The notes: a model not told the origin generated them from the letters alone. A stretch of DNA of 64,000 nucleotides from Nonomuraea ceibae (GCF_019396325.1 NZ_JAHKRO010000026.1:1-64000); one strand, 5' to 3'. Shown: positions 41,149 to 51,839, counted from the first letter of the stretch. Translations and numbers: made by a program.

Positions 41149-43614
41149 CTATGCAGAAGGCTGCTCGGCCGCCCAAACGGCGATCTGCGCGCGGGAGGTG
41201 TAGCCGAGTTTCTCCATGATGTTGGCGATGTGCCGCGCCACCGTCGCCGGGCTGATCACCAGCTCCTCGGCGATCGCCCGGTTGGACAGGCCGCCGGTGA
41301 GCAGCCCGGCGATCTCCCGCTCGCGGGCGGTCAGCGGCGAGTGACCGACCGGCAGCGCCCCGACCAGCGGGCCGCCGGCCGACGGGGTGATGGCCAGCGG
41401 CATGGCGCCCGGCGGGGTGGGCGGGCCCGGGTCCGCCTCGGGGGGCCGGACGCCCTCCAGGACGAGCCGCGCGGCGTCGTCGGGGCTCATCCGCCCGCCC
41501 CGCGCCCACAGCGCGGTCGTGCGGCCCTCGCCGAGCTTGGCGCGGGCGCGGGCCAGCAGCTCCTCGATCCGGGCCGTGCCCGACCGCTGCCCGATCGACG
41601 CGCGCAGCGCGGCGGCCGCCGCCGCGGCAGGCACCGCGCTCTCCAGGTCGCCCTCGGCCTCGGCCAGCACCGACAGCCCCACCAGGCAGCGGGCCACCCC
41701 CTGGCGCTGGCCGGTGCGCCTGCTCAGCTCCAGGCTCGCCGCCAGCCGCTCGCGCGCCGTCGCGAACTCCCCCAGCAGCGCCGCCACCCGCCCGATCCTG
41801 GCCAGCACGCGCGCCAGGTCGACGCCGCCGCCCAGCTCGTCCAGCCAGGGCACGGCCAGCTCGTAGCGGGCCTTGGCGGTCGCCAGGTCGCCACGCGCCT
41901 CGGCCACCGCGCCGAGCTGGGTGGCGGCCCTGGCCATGATCCACCGGTGGCCGTGCTCGCACGCCCTGGCGAGCGCCTCGTCACCGTGCCGCTGCGCCTC
42001 GCGCAACCGGCCGCGGACCAGCGCGACCGCCGACAGGCCCGCCAGCCCGGCCGCCTGGTTCCACGTGTCGCCGGCCGCCGTGGCCAGCGCCAGGCCGAGT
42101 TCGGCGTGGTGAGCGGCCTCGCCCGCCCGGCCCATGCGCAGCAGCACCATGACGAGCAGGCTGTGCATGACGCACCGCTGGAAGCCCTCGTCCAGGTCTT
42201 CCAGGCTGCGCAGCGCGTACTCCAGCGAGCGGCCCAGCTCGTCCCTGGCCTCCAATCCGTAGGCGAGGAACCCGTCGGCCTGGGCGACGCGGCCGGGCGT
42301 CACGCCGCTCAGGTCGAGCGCCAGCAGCCGCTCGATCCAGCCGACGATCTCCAGCGGGTTGCCGCTGACCGGCAGCAGCCCGGTGCTGGTCGAGCAGAGC
42401 CGCAGCGCCCGGTCGACGTCGCCGGACTCGGCGGCCCAGTCGAGCGCGGCCCGCTGGTCGTCGAGCAGGCCGCGGCTGCGCGTCAGCGCCTCCAGCCGGC
42501 GCGGCCACGGCACGCCGGGCTCGACCAGCTCGGTGGCGAAGTAGCGCTCCTGCAGCTCGCACAGCACGGCCAGGTGGCGCTCGCGCAGCGCGTCGTGCTC
42601 GCCGGCCTCCCGCAGCAGCCCGGCCGCGTAGTGGCGGATGGTGGCCAGCAGGCGGTAGTGGCTGCGGGACTCGTCGCAGAGCACCAGCGACTTGTCCACC
42701 AGCGCGCCCAGCAGGTCGACCAGCTCGGACCCGGCGATCGGCGGGCCGCCGCACACCTGTTCGGCCAGGTCCAGGTCGAACGGCCCGGCGAACACCGACA
42801 GCCTGCGCAGCAGCACCTGCTCGCGATCCGACAGCAGGTCGTAGCTCCACTCGACGGCCGCCAGCAGCGTGCGCTGCCGGGCCGGGGCGGTGCGCTCGCC
42901 GGTCGTGAGCAGCGAGAACCGGTCGTGGACGCGGTCGGCGATCTGGCCGGGGCTGAGCAGGCTGGTGCGGGCCGCCGCCAGCTCCAGCGCCAGCGGCAGC
43001 CCGTCGAGCTCCCGGCACAGCCGTACGACGTCGGGCAGGCTGCCGTCGTCCAGCCGGGTGCCCGCGGCGGCGGCCCGGTCCAGGAAGAGCCGCACCGACT
43101 CGGCCCGCGCCTCCGCGCCCTCGGGCAGGTCGAGCGGCGGCACCCGCCAGACGAGCTCGCCCGCGATGCGCAGCGGCTCGCGGCTGGTGGCCAGGATCGC
43201 CAGCTCGTCCCAGGAGGCCAGCAGCGCGGCGGCCACCTCGGCGCACTCGTCGATCAGGTGCTCGCAGTTGTCGAGCACGAGCAGGCAGCGCCCGTCGCGC
43301 AGCCGGGCGGCGACGGTGCCCAGCAGCGGCCTGCCGCGCTCCTCCCGCACGCCCAGCGCGCGGGCGATCTCGCGCACGACCAGCTCGGGCCGGCTGATCC
43401 TGGCCAGCTCGGCCAGCCACACGCCCTCCGGGTAGGCGGGCGCGCACTGCGCGGCCACCCGCAGCGCCAGCCGGGTCTTGCCGATGCCGCCGATGCCGCA
43501 CAGCGTCACCAGGCGGGCGTCTCCGACGAGCCGGCACAGCTCGCCGATGTCGCGCTCACGGCCGACGAAGCTGTTGGGCTCCGCCGGGAGGTTGTGCCGG
43601 GGGGCTTCTCGCAT
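41149..43614 (-). CDS. Large ATP-binding LuxR-family regulator (LAL-like)
   Basis: 821 residues from ATG 43614. The N-terminal STAND-type ATPase has Walker A CGIGGIGKTRLALRVA (about residues 39-54) and Walker B CLLVLDNCEHL. A winged-helix-like and TPR-rich middle (about 330-700) follows, and the C-terminal LuxR helix-turn-helix is LTAREREIAGLLTGGLSNRA with AEELVISPATVARHI. Such proteins sense ligands through the TPR region and activate nearby operons. Nested inverted repeats precede the start, and acyl-ligase-like fragment genes flank it. Confidence 0.9.
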   Translation of the reverse strand: MREAPRHNLPAEPNSFVGRERDIGELCRLVGDARLVTLCGIGGIGKTRLALRVAAQCAPAYPEGVWLAELARISRPELVVREIARALGVREERGRPLLGTVAARLRDGRCLLVLDNCEHLIDECAEVAAALLASWDELAILATSREPLRIAGELVWRVPPLDLPEGAEARAESVRLFLDRAAAAGTRLDDGSLPDVVRLCRELDGLPLALELAAARTSLLSPGQIADRVHDRFSLLTTGERTAPARQRTLLAAVEWSYDLLSDREQVLLRRLSVFAGPFDLDLAEQVCGGPPIAGSELVDLLGALVDKSLVLCDESRSHYRLLATIRHYAAGLLREAGEHDALRERHLAVLCELQERYFATELVEPGVPWPRRLEALTRSRGLLDDQRAALDWAAESGDVDRALRLCSTSTGLLPVSGNPLEIVGWIERLLALDLSGVTPGRVAQADGFLAYGLEARDELGRSLEYALRSLEDLDEGFQRCVMHSLLVMVLLRMGRAGEAAHHAELGLALATAAGDTWNQAAGLAGLSAVALVRGRLREAQRHGDEALARACEHGHRWIMARAATQLGAVAEARGDLATAKARYELAVPWLDELGGGVDLARVLARIGRVAALLGEFATARERLAASLELSRRTGQRQGVARCLVGLSVLAEAEGDLESAVPAAAAAAALRASIGQRSGTARIEELLARARAKLGEGRTTALWARGGRMSPDDAARLVLEGVRPPEADPGPPTPPGAMPLAITPSAGGPLVGALPVGHSPLTAREREIAGLLTGGLSNRAIAEELVISPATVARHIANIMEKLGYTSRAQIAVWAAEQPSA

Positions 43615-43626
43615 GTGGTCACCCTG

Positions 43627-43676
43627 CGTCGCGGAAGGATCACACTCTCCCACAGTGTGACACTTTCCACGCGACG
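43627..43676. promoter_or_regulatory. Nested inverted repeats before the LAL-like regulator
   Basis: Outer arms CGTCGCG (43627-43633) and CGCGACG (43670-43676) enclose GGAA/TTCC and the inner repeat TCACACT-N7-AGTGTGA (43640-43660). It is a candidate operator for the regulator itself, or a strong DNA/RNA hairpin. Confidence 0.6.
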
Positions 43677-43686
43677 AGCCAGCTTT

Positions 43687-43746
43687 CCAGGGGATGGCCG
43701 AGCCTTCTAGGGGCTGAGGGAGTCCGCTAGGGGATGAGGGAGTCGA
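43687..43746. repeat. Three tandem 20-bp units
   Basis: Units begin at 43687, 43707 and 43727. The last two share CTAGGGG(C/A)TGAGGGAGTC; the first is diverged (CCAGGGGATGGCCGAG). The last unit contains the stop and final codons of the minus-strand gene 43727-44470, so the 3' end of that gene has been duplicated beyond its stop. Confidence 0.7.
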
Positions 43747-44470
43747 CCAGGGCCCGTTCGTCCAGCACTCGCAGCGACGAGTCACCCAGGAGGCGCTTGG
43801 CCAGGTCGTGGGGGGCGACGGCGAGCGTGGCGCGGCGTTCCTGGGCCAGCACCCGGCAGCCGATCAGCGTCGGCTCGTGGGCGACCACGACGTGCGCGCC
43901 CACCATCAGCGCCAGGTCGAGCAGCCGCAGCCCGGTGAACACGTCGCTGACCGCCGCCAGCACCACGTCGCTGCTTCTCACGCTCAGCCGGGCGGGCAGC
44001 ACGCGCAGGTCGCGGCCCAGCTCGGTGTGGTCGAACACCCGCCCGCCCAGCGCCAGCGCCGGCCCCGCCAGCGGCCCGAACTCCAGCTCGCCGTGCCCGC
44101 GCAGCTCGCCGAACGGCGGAGCCCCTGGCTCGGCCCGCACCGCGAAGACCCGCTGCACTCCCGCCGCGGCGGCGGCGCCGGCCGGACCCTGGCCGATCAT
44201 GAGGCGGGCGTCGGCTGAGGCGTCGAGCGAGGCGATGCCGCCCGCCCAGGCGACGCCGTGGACGGCGACGGGGAGCGACGCCCCGACGGGCAGGCGCACC
44301 AGCACGCGCTCGCCGCGCCGCAGTCCGTGGCGATGCAGACCGGCCGCCACCTGCTTGACCCGGCTCGCGAAGACCGCGTAAGACAGCACCTCACCGCTGC
44401 GGACGTCGCTCACGGCCGGCCGGTCACCTCGCCTCGGCGCCGCCCCCATCACCAGTTCAGACCAGGTCAT
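43727..44470 (-). CDS. Second acyl-CoA-ligase-like N-terminal protein without catalytic motifs
   Basis: 247 residues from ATG 44470. The N-terminal half resembles acyl-CoA ligases: [57 protein letters not shown] and [14 protein letters not shown]. The second half ([20 protein letters not shown] and DSLRVLDE-like end) corresponds loosely to the next subdomain, but the Ser/Thr/Gly-rich A3 loop and later A motifs are missing. TACATT six bases before the ATG looks like a -10, so a leaderless transcript is possible. Function unknown. Confidence 0.65.
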   Translation of the reverse strand: MTWSELVMGAAPRRGDRPAVSDVRSGEVLSYAVFASRVKQVAAGLHRHGLRRGERVLVRLPVGASLPVAVHGVAWAGGIASLDASADARLMIGQGPAGAAAAAGVQRVFAVRAEPGAPPFGELRGHGELEFGPLAGPALALGGRVFDHTELGRDLRVLPARLSVRSSDVVLAAVSDVFTGLRLLDLALMVGAHVVVAHEPTLIGCRVLAQERRATLAVAPHDLAKRLLGDSSLRVLDERALVDSLIP

Positions 44471-44662
44471 GCGGTCAATGTAGGGACCCCGGCGGGCTTC
44501 GCCATGCGCACAAATGTGCAACACCATATGTATGTCGCGGCATCACCATGTGTACGCCCGCCCGTCAGGTGGTCCTGCTCTTGCCATTCGAGGGGATCAA
44601 CTAGACTTATAAGGTCGCGACATCGCGCGGCCGCCTCCACGAACACAGAGCGAGACCTCATC

Positions 44663-46513
<1,851 letters not shown>

Positions 46514-46548
46514 CAGTCGCATTGACTTCGGGCTTGACCGGCCCGGGA

Positions 46549-46574
46549 CATGGGGAAACATTGATTTCCCCATG
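46549..46574 (+). terminator. First of two contiguous stem-loops after typA
   Basis: CATGGGGAAA-CATTGA-TTTCCCCATG: a perfect 10-bp stem with 6-nt loop starting 36 nt after the typA stop. Its last base is the first base of the next hairpin. Confidence 0.65.
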
Positions 46575-46616
46575 AAATCTCTCTAGCTAACCACGTCGGT
46601 TGACTAGAGAGATTTC
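46574..46616 (+). terminator. Second stem-loop after typA
   Basis: GAAATCTCTCTAG and CTAGAGAGATTTC form a perfect 13-bp stem around a 17-nt loop that itself can pair (AACC with GGTT). It is unusually AT-rich for this genome and is followed by TCATTT. Likely the main typA terminator. Confidence 0.7.
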
Positions 46617-46628
46617 TCATTTGGGCGG

Positions 46629-46648
46629 GACAAATACGGACCTTTGTC
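46629..46648. promoter_or_regulatory. Inverted repeat upstream of the large membrane protein gene
   Basis: GACAAA-N8-TTTGTC, 77 bp before the GTG at 46725. A possible operator in the promoter region of that gene. Confidence 0.4.
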
Positions 46649-46724
46649 AAGACCGAAGCAGCTGTAATCACACCGTTACCGTATGAGATGGAACATCCGG
46701 CCAACCGCGTGAATCATCCAAACT

Positions 46725-49247
46725 GTGGAGAGGATCCGGGCGGTCATCGCGTTCGGGCTGGCTGCGATTTCGGTCGGGGCCGTTGCCTGGTGCACGGTGG
46801 TGGCCGGGCCCGTACCCGGGCTTGACCCGCCGCCCTCCGCGGCGGCCGCCGACCCGTGGGACCTGTCCGCCGCCGCGCCCGCCGTCGAACGCGGCCGGCA
46901 GGCCACCACCGAGGTGATCCTCGCCAGAGCCGGCCCCGACGACCTCGGCCCCGTCCCCGAAGGCCGGCTCGACGAACGCCGCCGGCAGCTCAAGGTCACG
47001 ATCACGCACCGGCTCCAGATGGACGAGTCCGACACGCTCGCCGAGACGCTGCGCCGCGGCGACGGCTTCCCCCAGGACATGCAGCGCTTCACCGACGACG
47101 GATTCGGCGCGATCAAGGTCAGCGGCACCACGCTGACGCCCGCCCGCCGCCTGGCCCCCGTCCTCACCACCGCCGGCGGCCGCACCACCGTCCGCTTCAC
47201 CGTCACCCTGCTCCGACAGGTCGAACCCGGCGAACTGGTGCAGGTCGACTTCAACGCGCCCACCGCCCGGCCCCTGCTCATCGTCTACCGCAAGGTCACC
47301 GTGCTGCCCGGCGACTGGACCGTGGCCCGCGCCGTGTCGATCAGGCCCGACCGCGAGGAGGCCAAGCGGCTGGAGTTCACCGTCGGCCTCTACCCCGTCA
47401 GCCTCACCCTCGCCCAGGACTCCTACGGCTTCCCCGACGTGCCCGAAGAGGACGACTTCTCCTGGGAGACCGCGCTCGGCCTGCTCACCGCCGTCGTGCT
47501 CGCCGGCATGCTGCTGCGGGCGCTCGGCACCGGCTGGTGGCTGCGCCCGCCCAACCGCGAGCTCGTCGCCGGGCTCGCGCTCTGCGCCCCCCTGCTGATC
47601 GTGCCCGTCCTCGCCGGAGGCTGGACGGTGCCCGCGTACGTGATCCTCTTCGGCGTCGTGCCGGCGCTCGCCGTCCGCCACGCCAGCCGCATCCTGCCCA
47701 CCAGCCCCCGCTGGACGTCGCACGACGTCCTCGGCGCCACCGGCGTCGGCGTGCTCGTCGCGATCGGCATGCTCTCCTGGTCCTACCTGTACGGCCAGCT
47801 CCCCGGCCACACCCTCCTGGCCGGCGGCGGCATCGCGGCGGTCACGGCCGCCGGCTCGGCCGTGGCGTTCAGCGTCGACCTCGGCGTACGCATCGTCATC
47901 ATCCGCCTCGCCGCGCTCGCCGCCGGCGCCGCCATCGGACTGCTGGCACTGGCCCTATGGGTCAAGGCCATGATCACCGGCGCCTACCCGCCCGACAGCG
48001 TCAGGCTCGTCCTCGCCTTCGGCTGGGCGCTCATCCCCGTCGCCGCCGTCGCCGTCGCCACCAAACGCTGGACCCGCGGCGCCGTCGTCGTCGCCGTCGT
48101 CGTCAGCCTCCTCGTCCAGGGCTGGCCCACCGAATGGCTCGACGCCGGATCATGGAGCCGCGCCGTGCCCGGACAGCGGGTCCCCAGCATCGGCGACCTC
48201 CAGCTCACCCCGCTCGTCCGCGGCGTCATGGGGCTGCTCCTGCTCGGCTTCCTGCTGCTCGTGCTCCGCCTCAAACGGCTCGGCGCCACGGTCGAGGGCG
48301 CCGCCTCCCACACCGCGCAGGCCACCGTCATCATCTGCCTCATGGTCGTCTACCTGACGCCCCGCGGCAGCGCCACCATCGCCGACATCAACGTGCCGCT
48401 GCCCATGCTCGCCATCACCTCCCTCATCGCCTGGGTGACCGCCCTCTGGCTGCTCGACCGGCCCCACCCCTCCATCGTCGAACCCGCCGACCAGGCCGCG
48501 CACCGCCACCTCATCCGCACCGCGCTCCACCGGCGCCTCCTGCTCGTCGCCGAACAGGAGCTCTACCGCATCGGCCGCGGCAAACTCGGCAACGGCGACC
48601 TGTCCATGGACGACTTCGACCAGCAGCGCCGCGCCCTCGAAACCGCCCTTCACCGCCACGGCGGCCACCCCGAGACCGCCTTCGCCACCTCCGCCGGATG
48701 CACCCCCTGGCACAACGGCGTCCACGCCTTCGTCGTCAGCCTCCTGCTCAGCCTGCCGTTCCTGTTCGTGTACGGGCTGCCGACCGGGCTCGACCTGAGC
48801 AGCTTCGTCTTCGAGGCCCGGTCGCTGATCGCGCTGCCCGCCTACGGATTCGTGTTCGGCTACTTCTACTCGCGGGTGCGCGGCACCCAGCCCATGACCA
48901 AGGCCCTCCACCTCATGGCCGCCGCCCTCGTCACCGAACTGTCCGGCTACCTGTCGGCCCTGGTCGAACCCGACATCGGGCCCGACGCCAAACTCCAGGT
49001 CGTGGCCATCGTCGTGGGCGAGGTCGCGCTGGTGTGCATCGGGCTCGGGCTCTACTGGGAGTGGCGGCTCATGCACCTCGCCGGGGAGCCGTGGGGGCGC
49101 GTCCGCAACATCCGCAGCCTCCGCAGCCTGGCGACGCCGCTGCTGGCCATCGTCATCGCCGCCGTCACCACGGCCGCCACCCAGGCAGCCGGCCAGACCG
49201 TCGACCGCATCCTCCGCGGCGACCAGGAAACCTCCCAACGCCCCTGA
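46725..49247 (+). CDS. Large multi-span membrane protein of unknown function
   Basis: 840 residues from GTG 46725. An N-terminal helix (about 5-27) is followed by an extracytoplasmic beta-rich domain (about 60-250), then about ten membrane spans in two blocks (about 250-480 and 490-580). A cytoplasmic helical segment follows (about 600-660, with LLLVAEQELYRIGRGKLGNG) and a last membrane block (about 680-830). No enzyme motif is recognised. It resembles the large DUF6185-type membrane proteins of streptomycetes, but that match is from memory of layout. It stands alone with its own promoter region. Confidence 0.8.
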   Translation: MERIRAVIAFGLAAISVGAVAWCTVVAGPVPGLDPPPSAAAADPWDLSAAAPAVERGRQATTEVILARAGPDDLGPVPEGRLDERRRQLKVTITHRLQMDESDTLAETLRRGDGFPQDMQRFTDDGFGAIKVSGTTLTPARRLAPVLTTAGGRTTVRFTVTLLRQVEPGELVQVDFNAPTARPLLIVYRKVTVLPGDWTVARAVSIRPDREEAKRLEFTVGLYPVSLTLAQDSYGFPDVPEEDDFSWETALGLLTAVVLAGMLLRALGTGWWLRPPNRELVAGLALCAPLLIVPVLAGGWTVPAYVILFGVVPALAVRHASRILPTSPRWTSHDVLGATGVGVLVAIGMLSWSYLYGQLPGHTLLAGGGIAAVTAAGSAVAFSVDLGVRIVIIRLAALAAGAAIGLLALALWVKAMITGAYPPDSVRLVLAFGWALIPVAAVAVATKRWTRGAVVVAVVVSLLVQGWPTEWLDAGSWSRAVPGQRVPSIGDLQLTPLVRGVMGLLLLGFLLLVLRLKRLGATVEGAASHTAQATVIICLMVVYLTPRGSATIADINVPLPMLAITSLIAWVTALWLLDRPHPSIVEPADQAAHRHLIRTALHRRLLLVAEQELYRIGRGKLGNGDLSMDDFDQQRRALETALHRHGGHPETAFATSAGCTPWHNGVHAFVVSLLLSLPFLFVYGLPTGLDLSSFVFEARSLIALPAYGFVFGYFYSRVRGTQPMTKALHLMAAALVTELSGYLSALVEPDIGPDAKLQVVAIVVGEVALVCIGLGLYWEWRLMHLAGEPWGRVRNIRSLRSLATPLLAIVIAAVTTAATQAAGQTVDRILRGDQETSQRP

Positions 49248-49264
49248 CCTTCCACGGAAGCGCG

Positions 49265-49520
49265 GGCCAGGCGCGCGGGAGGCCGCGACGGGCCCCGCCG
49301 GGCACACGGCCCCCCAGCGGCTTCCCGAAGGCCGGGGCCCTTACGACCCCGACGGCGTACAGGGCGCGGGCCTCCCCAGACCCGCCCCCTCCCCGGAGGC
49401 GTGGGCCAGGCGCGCGTGGGAGGCGGCGCTTCCCCAGAGGGTGCCCTGGCGACCCCGACGGCGTGCGGCGCGCTTGCCTCCCCTGACCCGCGTGCCCCGC
49501 AGGCCAGGCGCGCGGGAGGC
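49265..49520. repeat. Degenerate GC-rich repeats in the 336-bp intergenic region
   Basis: The gap 49248-49583 holds no convincing gene. GGCCAGGCGCGCG(T)GGGAGGC occurs at 49265, 49404 and 49502. A second shared block CGACCCCGACGGCGT occurs at 49344 and 49450, each followed by a G(C)CTCCCC-type stretch. The spacing (139 and 98 bp) implies diverged tandem duplication of a roughly 100-140 bp unit. Confidence 0.65.
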
Positions 49521-49583
49521 CGCCCTCGGTGGGGCTGACCGCTGGGGGCGCTGCCGCATCGGGAGGTGTCCGTGCGGCGGCGG

Positions 49584-50234
49584 TCAGCGGCGGGGGAGGG
49601 TGGTGGTGTGGACGTGGGCGCAGAGCCAGTCGACCAGGGGGCCGAAGGCGCGCCAGGAGCGCTGGACGTGCCCCAGGACGTCGGCCGTGTGCACCCAGGG
49701 CTCCGGGCCGTGGCGCCGGCCGGCGTAGAGGGTCCGGTGGCGCAGGAGGTCGATGCGGGGGTGGTCGGCCGGGTAGTCGCGCGGCCGGGTCTTGAGCCGG
49801 TCGCCGCCGATCTCGTAGCCGCCGGCGCGCAGGGTTTCGACGATGCCGTCGAGGGGCTTGCCGGTCAGGGGCTCGGCGACGGCGGCGCGGTAGCGGGCGA
49901 GCTGGTCGGCGGCCTGGGAGTAGAGGCCGCCGGCGACGAACAGCCCGGCGGCGCTGATCTCGACGTAGAGGCCGATGGCGGGCAGGAGGTCGACGAAGGC
50001 GCCCTGGTGGACCTTGTAGGGCGTCTTGTCCTTGGAGAAGCGCACGTCACGGTAGGGCCGGAACAGGTGCGCCTCGCCGAACTCGGGCCCGAGCTCCTCC
50101 ACGAGCGCCAGCATGGGCGCCCGCACGGCCTCTTCGTAGAGCGTCTTGTGCCGGGTGAAGTAGGTCTTCGAATTGTCCGCCTCCAGCCCCTCGTAGAAGA
50201 GGAAAGCCTCGTCGGGGAAGCCGGTGAAACCCAT
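49584..50234 (-). CDS. DUF2461 domain-containing protein
   Basis: 216 residues. The start GFTGFPDEAFLFYEGLEADN followed by SKTYFTRHK and the later FRPYRDVRFSKDKTPYKVHQ are typical of the DUF2461/TIGR02453 family, which covers almost the full length. These are cytoplasmic proteins of unknown function with many conserved Arg/Lys/Tyr residues suggesting ligand or nucleic-acid binding. It stands alone, 31 bp upstream (minus strand sense) of the repeat-rich gap and downstream of a polysaccharide deacetylase gene. Confidence 0.88.
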   Translation of the reverse strand: MGFTGFPDEAFLFYEGLEADNSKTYFTRHKTLYEEAVRAPMLALVEELGPEFGEAHLFRPYRDVRFSKDKTPYKVHQGAFVDLLPAIGLYVEISAAGLFVAGGLYSQAADQLARYRAAVAEPLTGKPLDGIVETLRAGGYEIGGDRLKTRPRDYPADHPRIDLLRHRTLYAGRRHGPEPWVHTADVLGHVQRSWRAFGPLVDWLCAHVHTTTLPRR

Positions 50235-50265
50235 GCGCCCAGCCTCCCATGCGGCCCCGACGGTT

Positions 50266-51060
50266 TCAGCGGCGGCGTAGCTGCTCGTACCTGCGGCCGG
50301 GGCGCAGCCGGTCGCCGTACAGTTCGGTCACGGTCACGAACGAGTAGCCGCGGTGGTCGAGGGTGTCGAGCAGCCGGGGCACGGCCTTGACGGTCGTGGG
50401 GTGGATGTCGTGCATGAGCACGATGGACCCGGGCCGTACGTGGGCGCCGCGTTTGGCGACGAGGGCGGGCACCCGGTCGCGCCAGTCGAAGGTGTCGACG
50501 TTCCAGAGGATCTGGGCGAGCCCGCGGCGGCGGGTCTGTTCGGCGACGGCGCGGTCGGTCGCCCCGTACGGCGGTCGCATGACGCGCATGCGCACGCCGG
50601 TGATGCGCCGGACGAGGTCGCCGGTGTGGCCGATCTCGTGGGCGAGCCGCTGCCCGGACAGGCCGGTGAGCATGGGGTGGCTCCAGGAGTGGTTGCCCAG
50701 TTCGTGGCCTTCGGCGACGATCCGGCGTACGGTGGCGGCTCCGTGTGCGGCGGCGACCATCTGGCCGACGACGAAGAACGTGGCTTTGGCGCCTTTCTCC
50801 CGCAGGATGTCGAGGAGCCTGCCGGTGTGTTCGCCAGGCCCGTCGTCGAACGTGAGGGCGACGCACTTGTCGTGGGCGCAGTCGGGCTGTCTGGGCCAGG
50901 CGGGCTGCATGGCCTCCAGCCGCTTGACGAGCGACTCGGGGGCGACGGCGAGCGGCTGCGGCGCGGGGACGGCTTCGGGGGGTTTGGGGGCGGGGGCGGC
51001 GTCACATCCGGCCCCTGCCGGAAGAACCGCCAAGGCCAGCAAAACCACGCAAGCCCGCAT
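50266..51060 (-). CDS. Polysaccharide deacetylase (NodB-type), secreted
   Basis: 264 residues from ATG 51060, preceded by GGGGGG at 5-nt spacing. A short signal peptide ends at Cys19 (PAGAGC), possibly a lipoprotein anchor. The NodB domain motifs are complete: TFDDGP (catalytic Asp and metal Asp), NHSWSHP (metal His pair), RPPYGATD, VDTFDW and IVLMHDIHP. It should remove N- or O-acetyl groups from cell-wall peptidoglycan or another glycan outside the cell. Confidence 0.92.
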   Translation of the reverse strand: MRACVVLLALAVLPAGAGCDAAPAPKPPEAVPAPQPLAVAPESLVKRLEAMQPAWPRQPDCAHDKCVALTFDDGPGEHTGRLLDILREKGAKATFFVVGQMVAAAHGAATVRRIVAEGHELGNHSWSHPMLTGLSGQRLAHEIGHTGDLVRRITGVRMRVMRPPYGATDRAVAEQTRRRGLAQILWNVDTFDWRDRVPALVAKRGAHVRPGSIVLMHDIHPTTVKAVPRLLDTLDHRGYSFVTVTELYGDRLRPGRRYEQLRRR

Positions 51061-51090
51061 ATATCCCCCCGAAACCACCGGAACGGAGGG

Positions 51091-51243
51091 TTACCAAAAC
51101 ACCCGGCCCAGATCCCCCCGCACGTCCTCAGCCAGGTCGTCCCACCAGGATGGGATATCAGCCCGTAGTTCCTGGTAGCGACGCGCCACCCTTATGCCAC
51201 ATCCAGCCGGATCGGTGCCCAGATGGCGACGTTTCGGCGTCAC
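51091..51243 (-). CDS. Possible 50-residue protein coupled to the XRE-cupin gene
   Basis: GTG 51243 overlaps the TGA of the regulator gene (GTGA). The product is basic at the N-terminus (TPKRRHLG) and acidic with many tryptophans at the end (IPSWWDDLAEDVRGDL). No homologue is recognised. The tight overlap and protein-like composition support it; the short length does not. Confidence 0.4.
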   Translation of the reverse strand: MTPKRRHLGTDPAGCGIRVARRYQELRADIPSWWDDLAEDVRGDLGRVFW

Positions 51244-51800
51244 TGGTCGCCCACGTCGCGCGGCTCGGCCACGACCATGACGAACCTGAGCTCCCGATCG
51301 CCCTGGTTGGAGTAGCGGTGGGGGCGGTCGGCGGTGAAGAGCACCGCGCCGTCGGCCACGATGACGTGGTCGCGGCTGTGCACGGTCAGCGTCAGCTCGC
51401 CCTCCAGGACGGTCAGCATCTCGCGAGTGCCCGCCGGGTGCGCGTCGCCGTCGTGGTGCTCGCCGGGGGCCAGCCGCCAGTCCCACAGCTCCAGGATCAT
51501 CGGCGAGTCGGCGCCCACGAGCAGCTTGGCCCGCACGTCGCCCTGGTGGAAGGTCACGGCGTCGGCCGGCTCGACGATCCGCACCATCGGCACGTCGCCC
51601 ACCTCGACGAGCCTGGCCACGGTCACGCCGAGCGCGGAGGCGATCCGGGTCAGCGTGGACACGCTCGGGTTGGTGCGGCCCTGCTCGACCTGGACCAGCA
51701 TGCCGCGGCTGACGCCTGACCTGGCGGCCAGCGCGTCGAGCGTGAGCCCCCGATGGGTGCGCTGGGCGCGCACGTTGGTGGCGATCGCCTGGTTGATCAT
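51240..51800 (-). CDS. XRE-family regulator with C-terminal cupin domain
   Basis: 186 residues from ATG 51800, with CAGGA upstream; a GTG at 51815 is also possible. The helix-turn-helix is LTLDALAARSGVSRGMLVQV with EQGRTNPSVSTLTRIA. The cupin sensor domain (about residues 100-180) has GEHHDGDAHPAGTREMLTVL, EGELTL and a late DRPHRYSN. It is divergent from a DMT-family transporter with two TGCAC-GTGCA operators between, so it most likely controls that transporter and itself, responding to a small metabolite. Confidence 0.9.
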   Translation of the reverse strand: MINQAIATNVRAQRTHRGLTLDALAARSGVSRGMLVQVEQGRTNPSVSTLTRIASALGVTVARLVEVGDVPMVRIVEPADAVTFHQGDVRAKLLVGADSPMILELWDWRLAPGEHHDGDAHPAGTREMLTVLEGELTLTVHSRDHVIVADGAVLFTADRPHRYSNQGDRELRFVMVVAEPRDVGDQ

Positions 51801-51810
51801 CTCAGGATCC

Positions 51811-51822
51811 TGCACGAGTGCA
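51811..51822. promoter_or_regulatory. XRE-cupin operator 1
   Basis: TGCAC-GA-GTGCA palindrome next to the regulator start. Its centre is 30 bp from operator 2, three helical turns. Confidence 0.65.
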
Positions 51823-51839
51823 GTGTAGTGGAAAGAATT

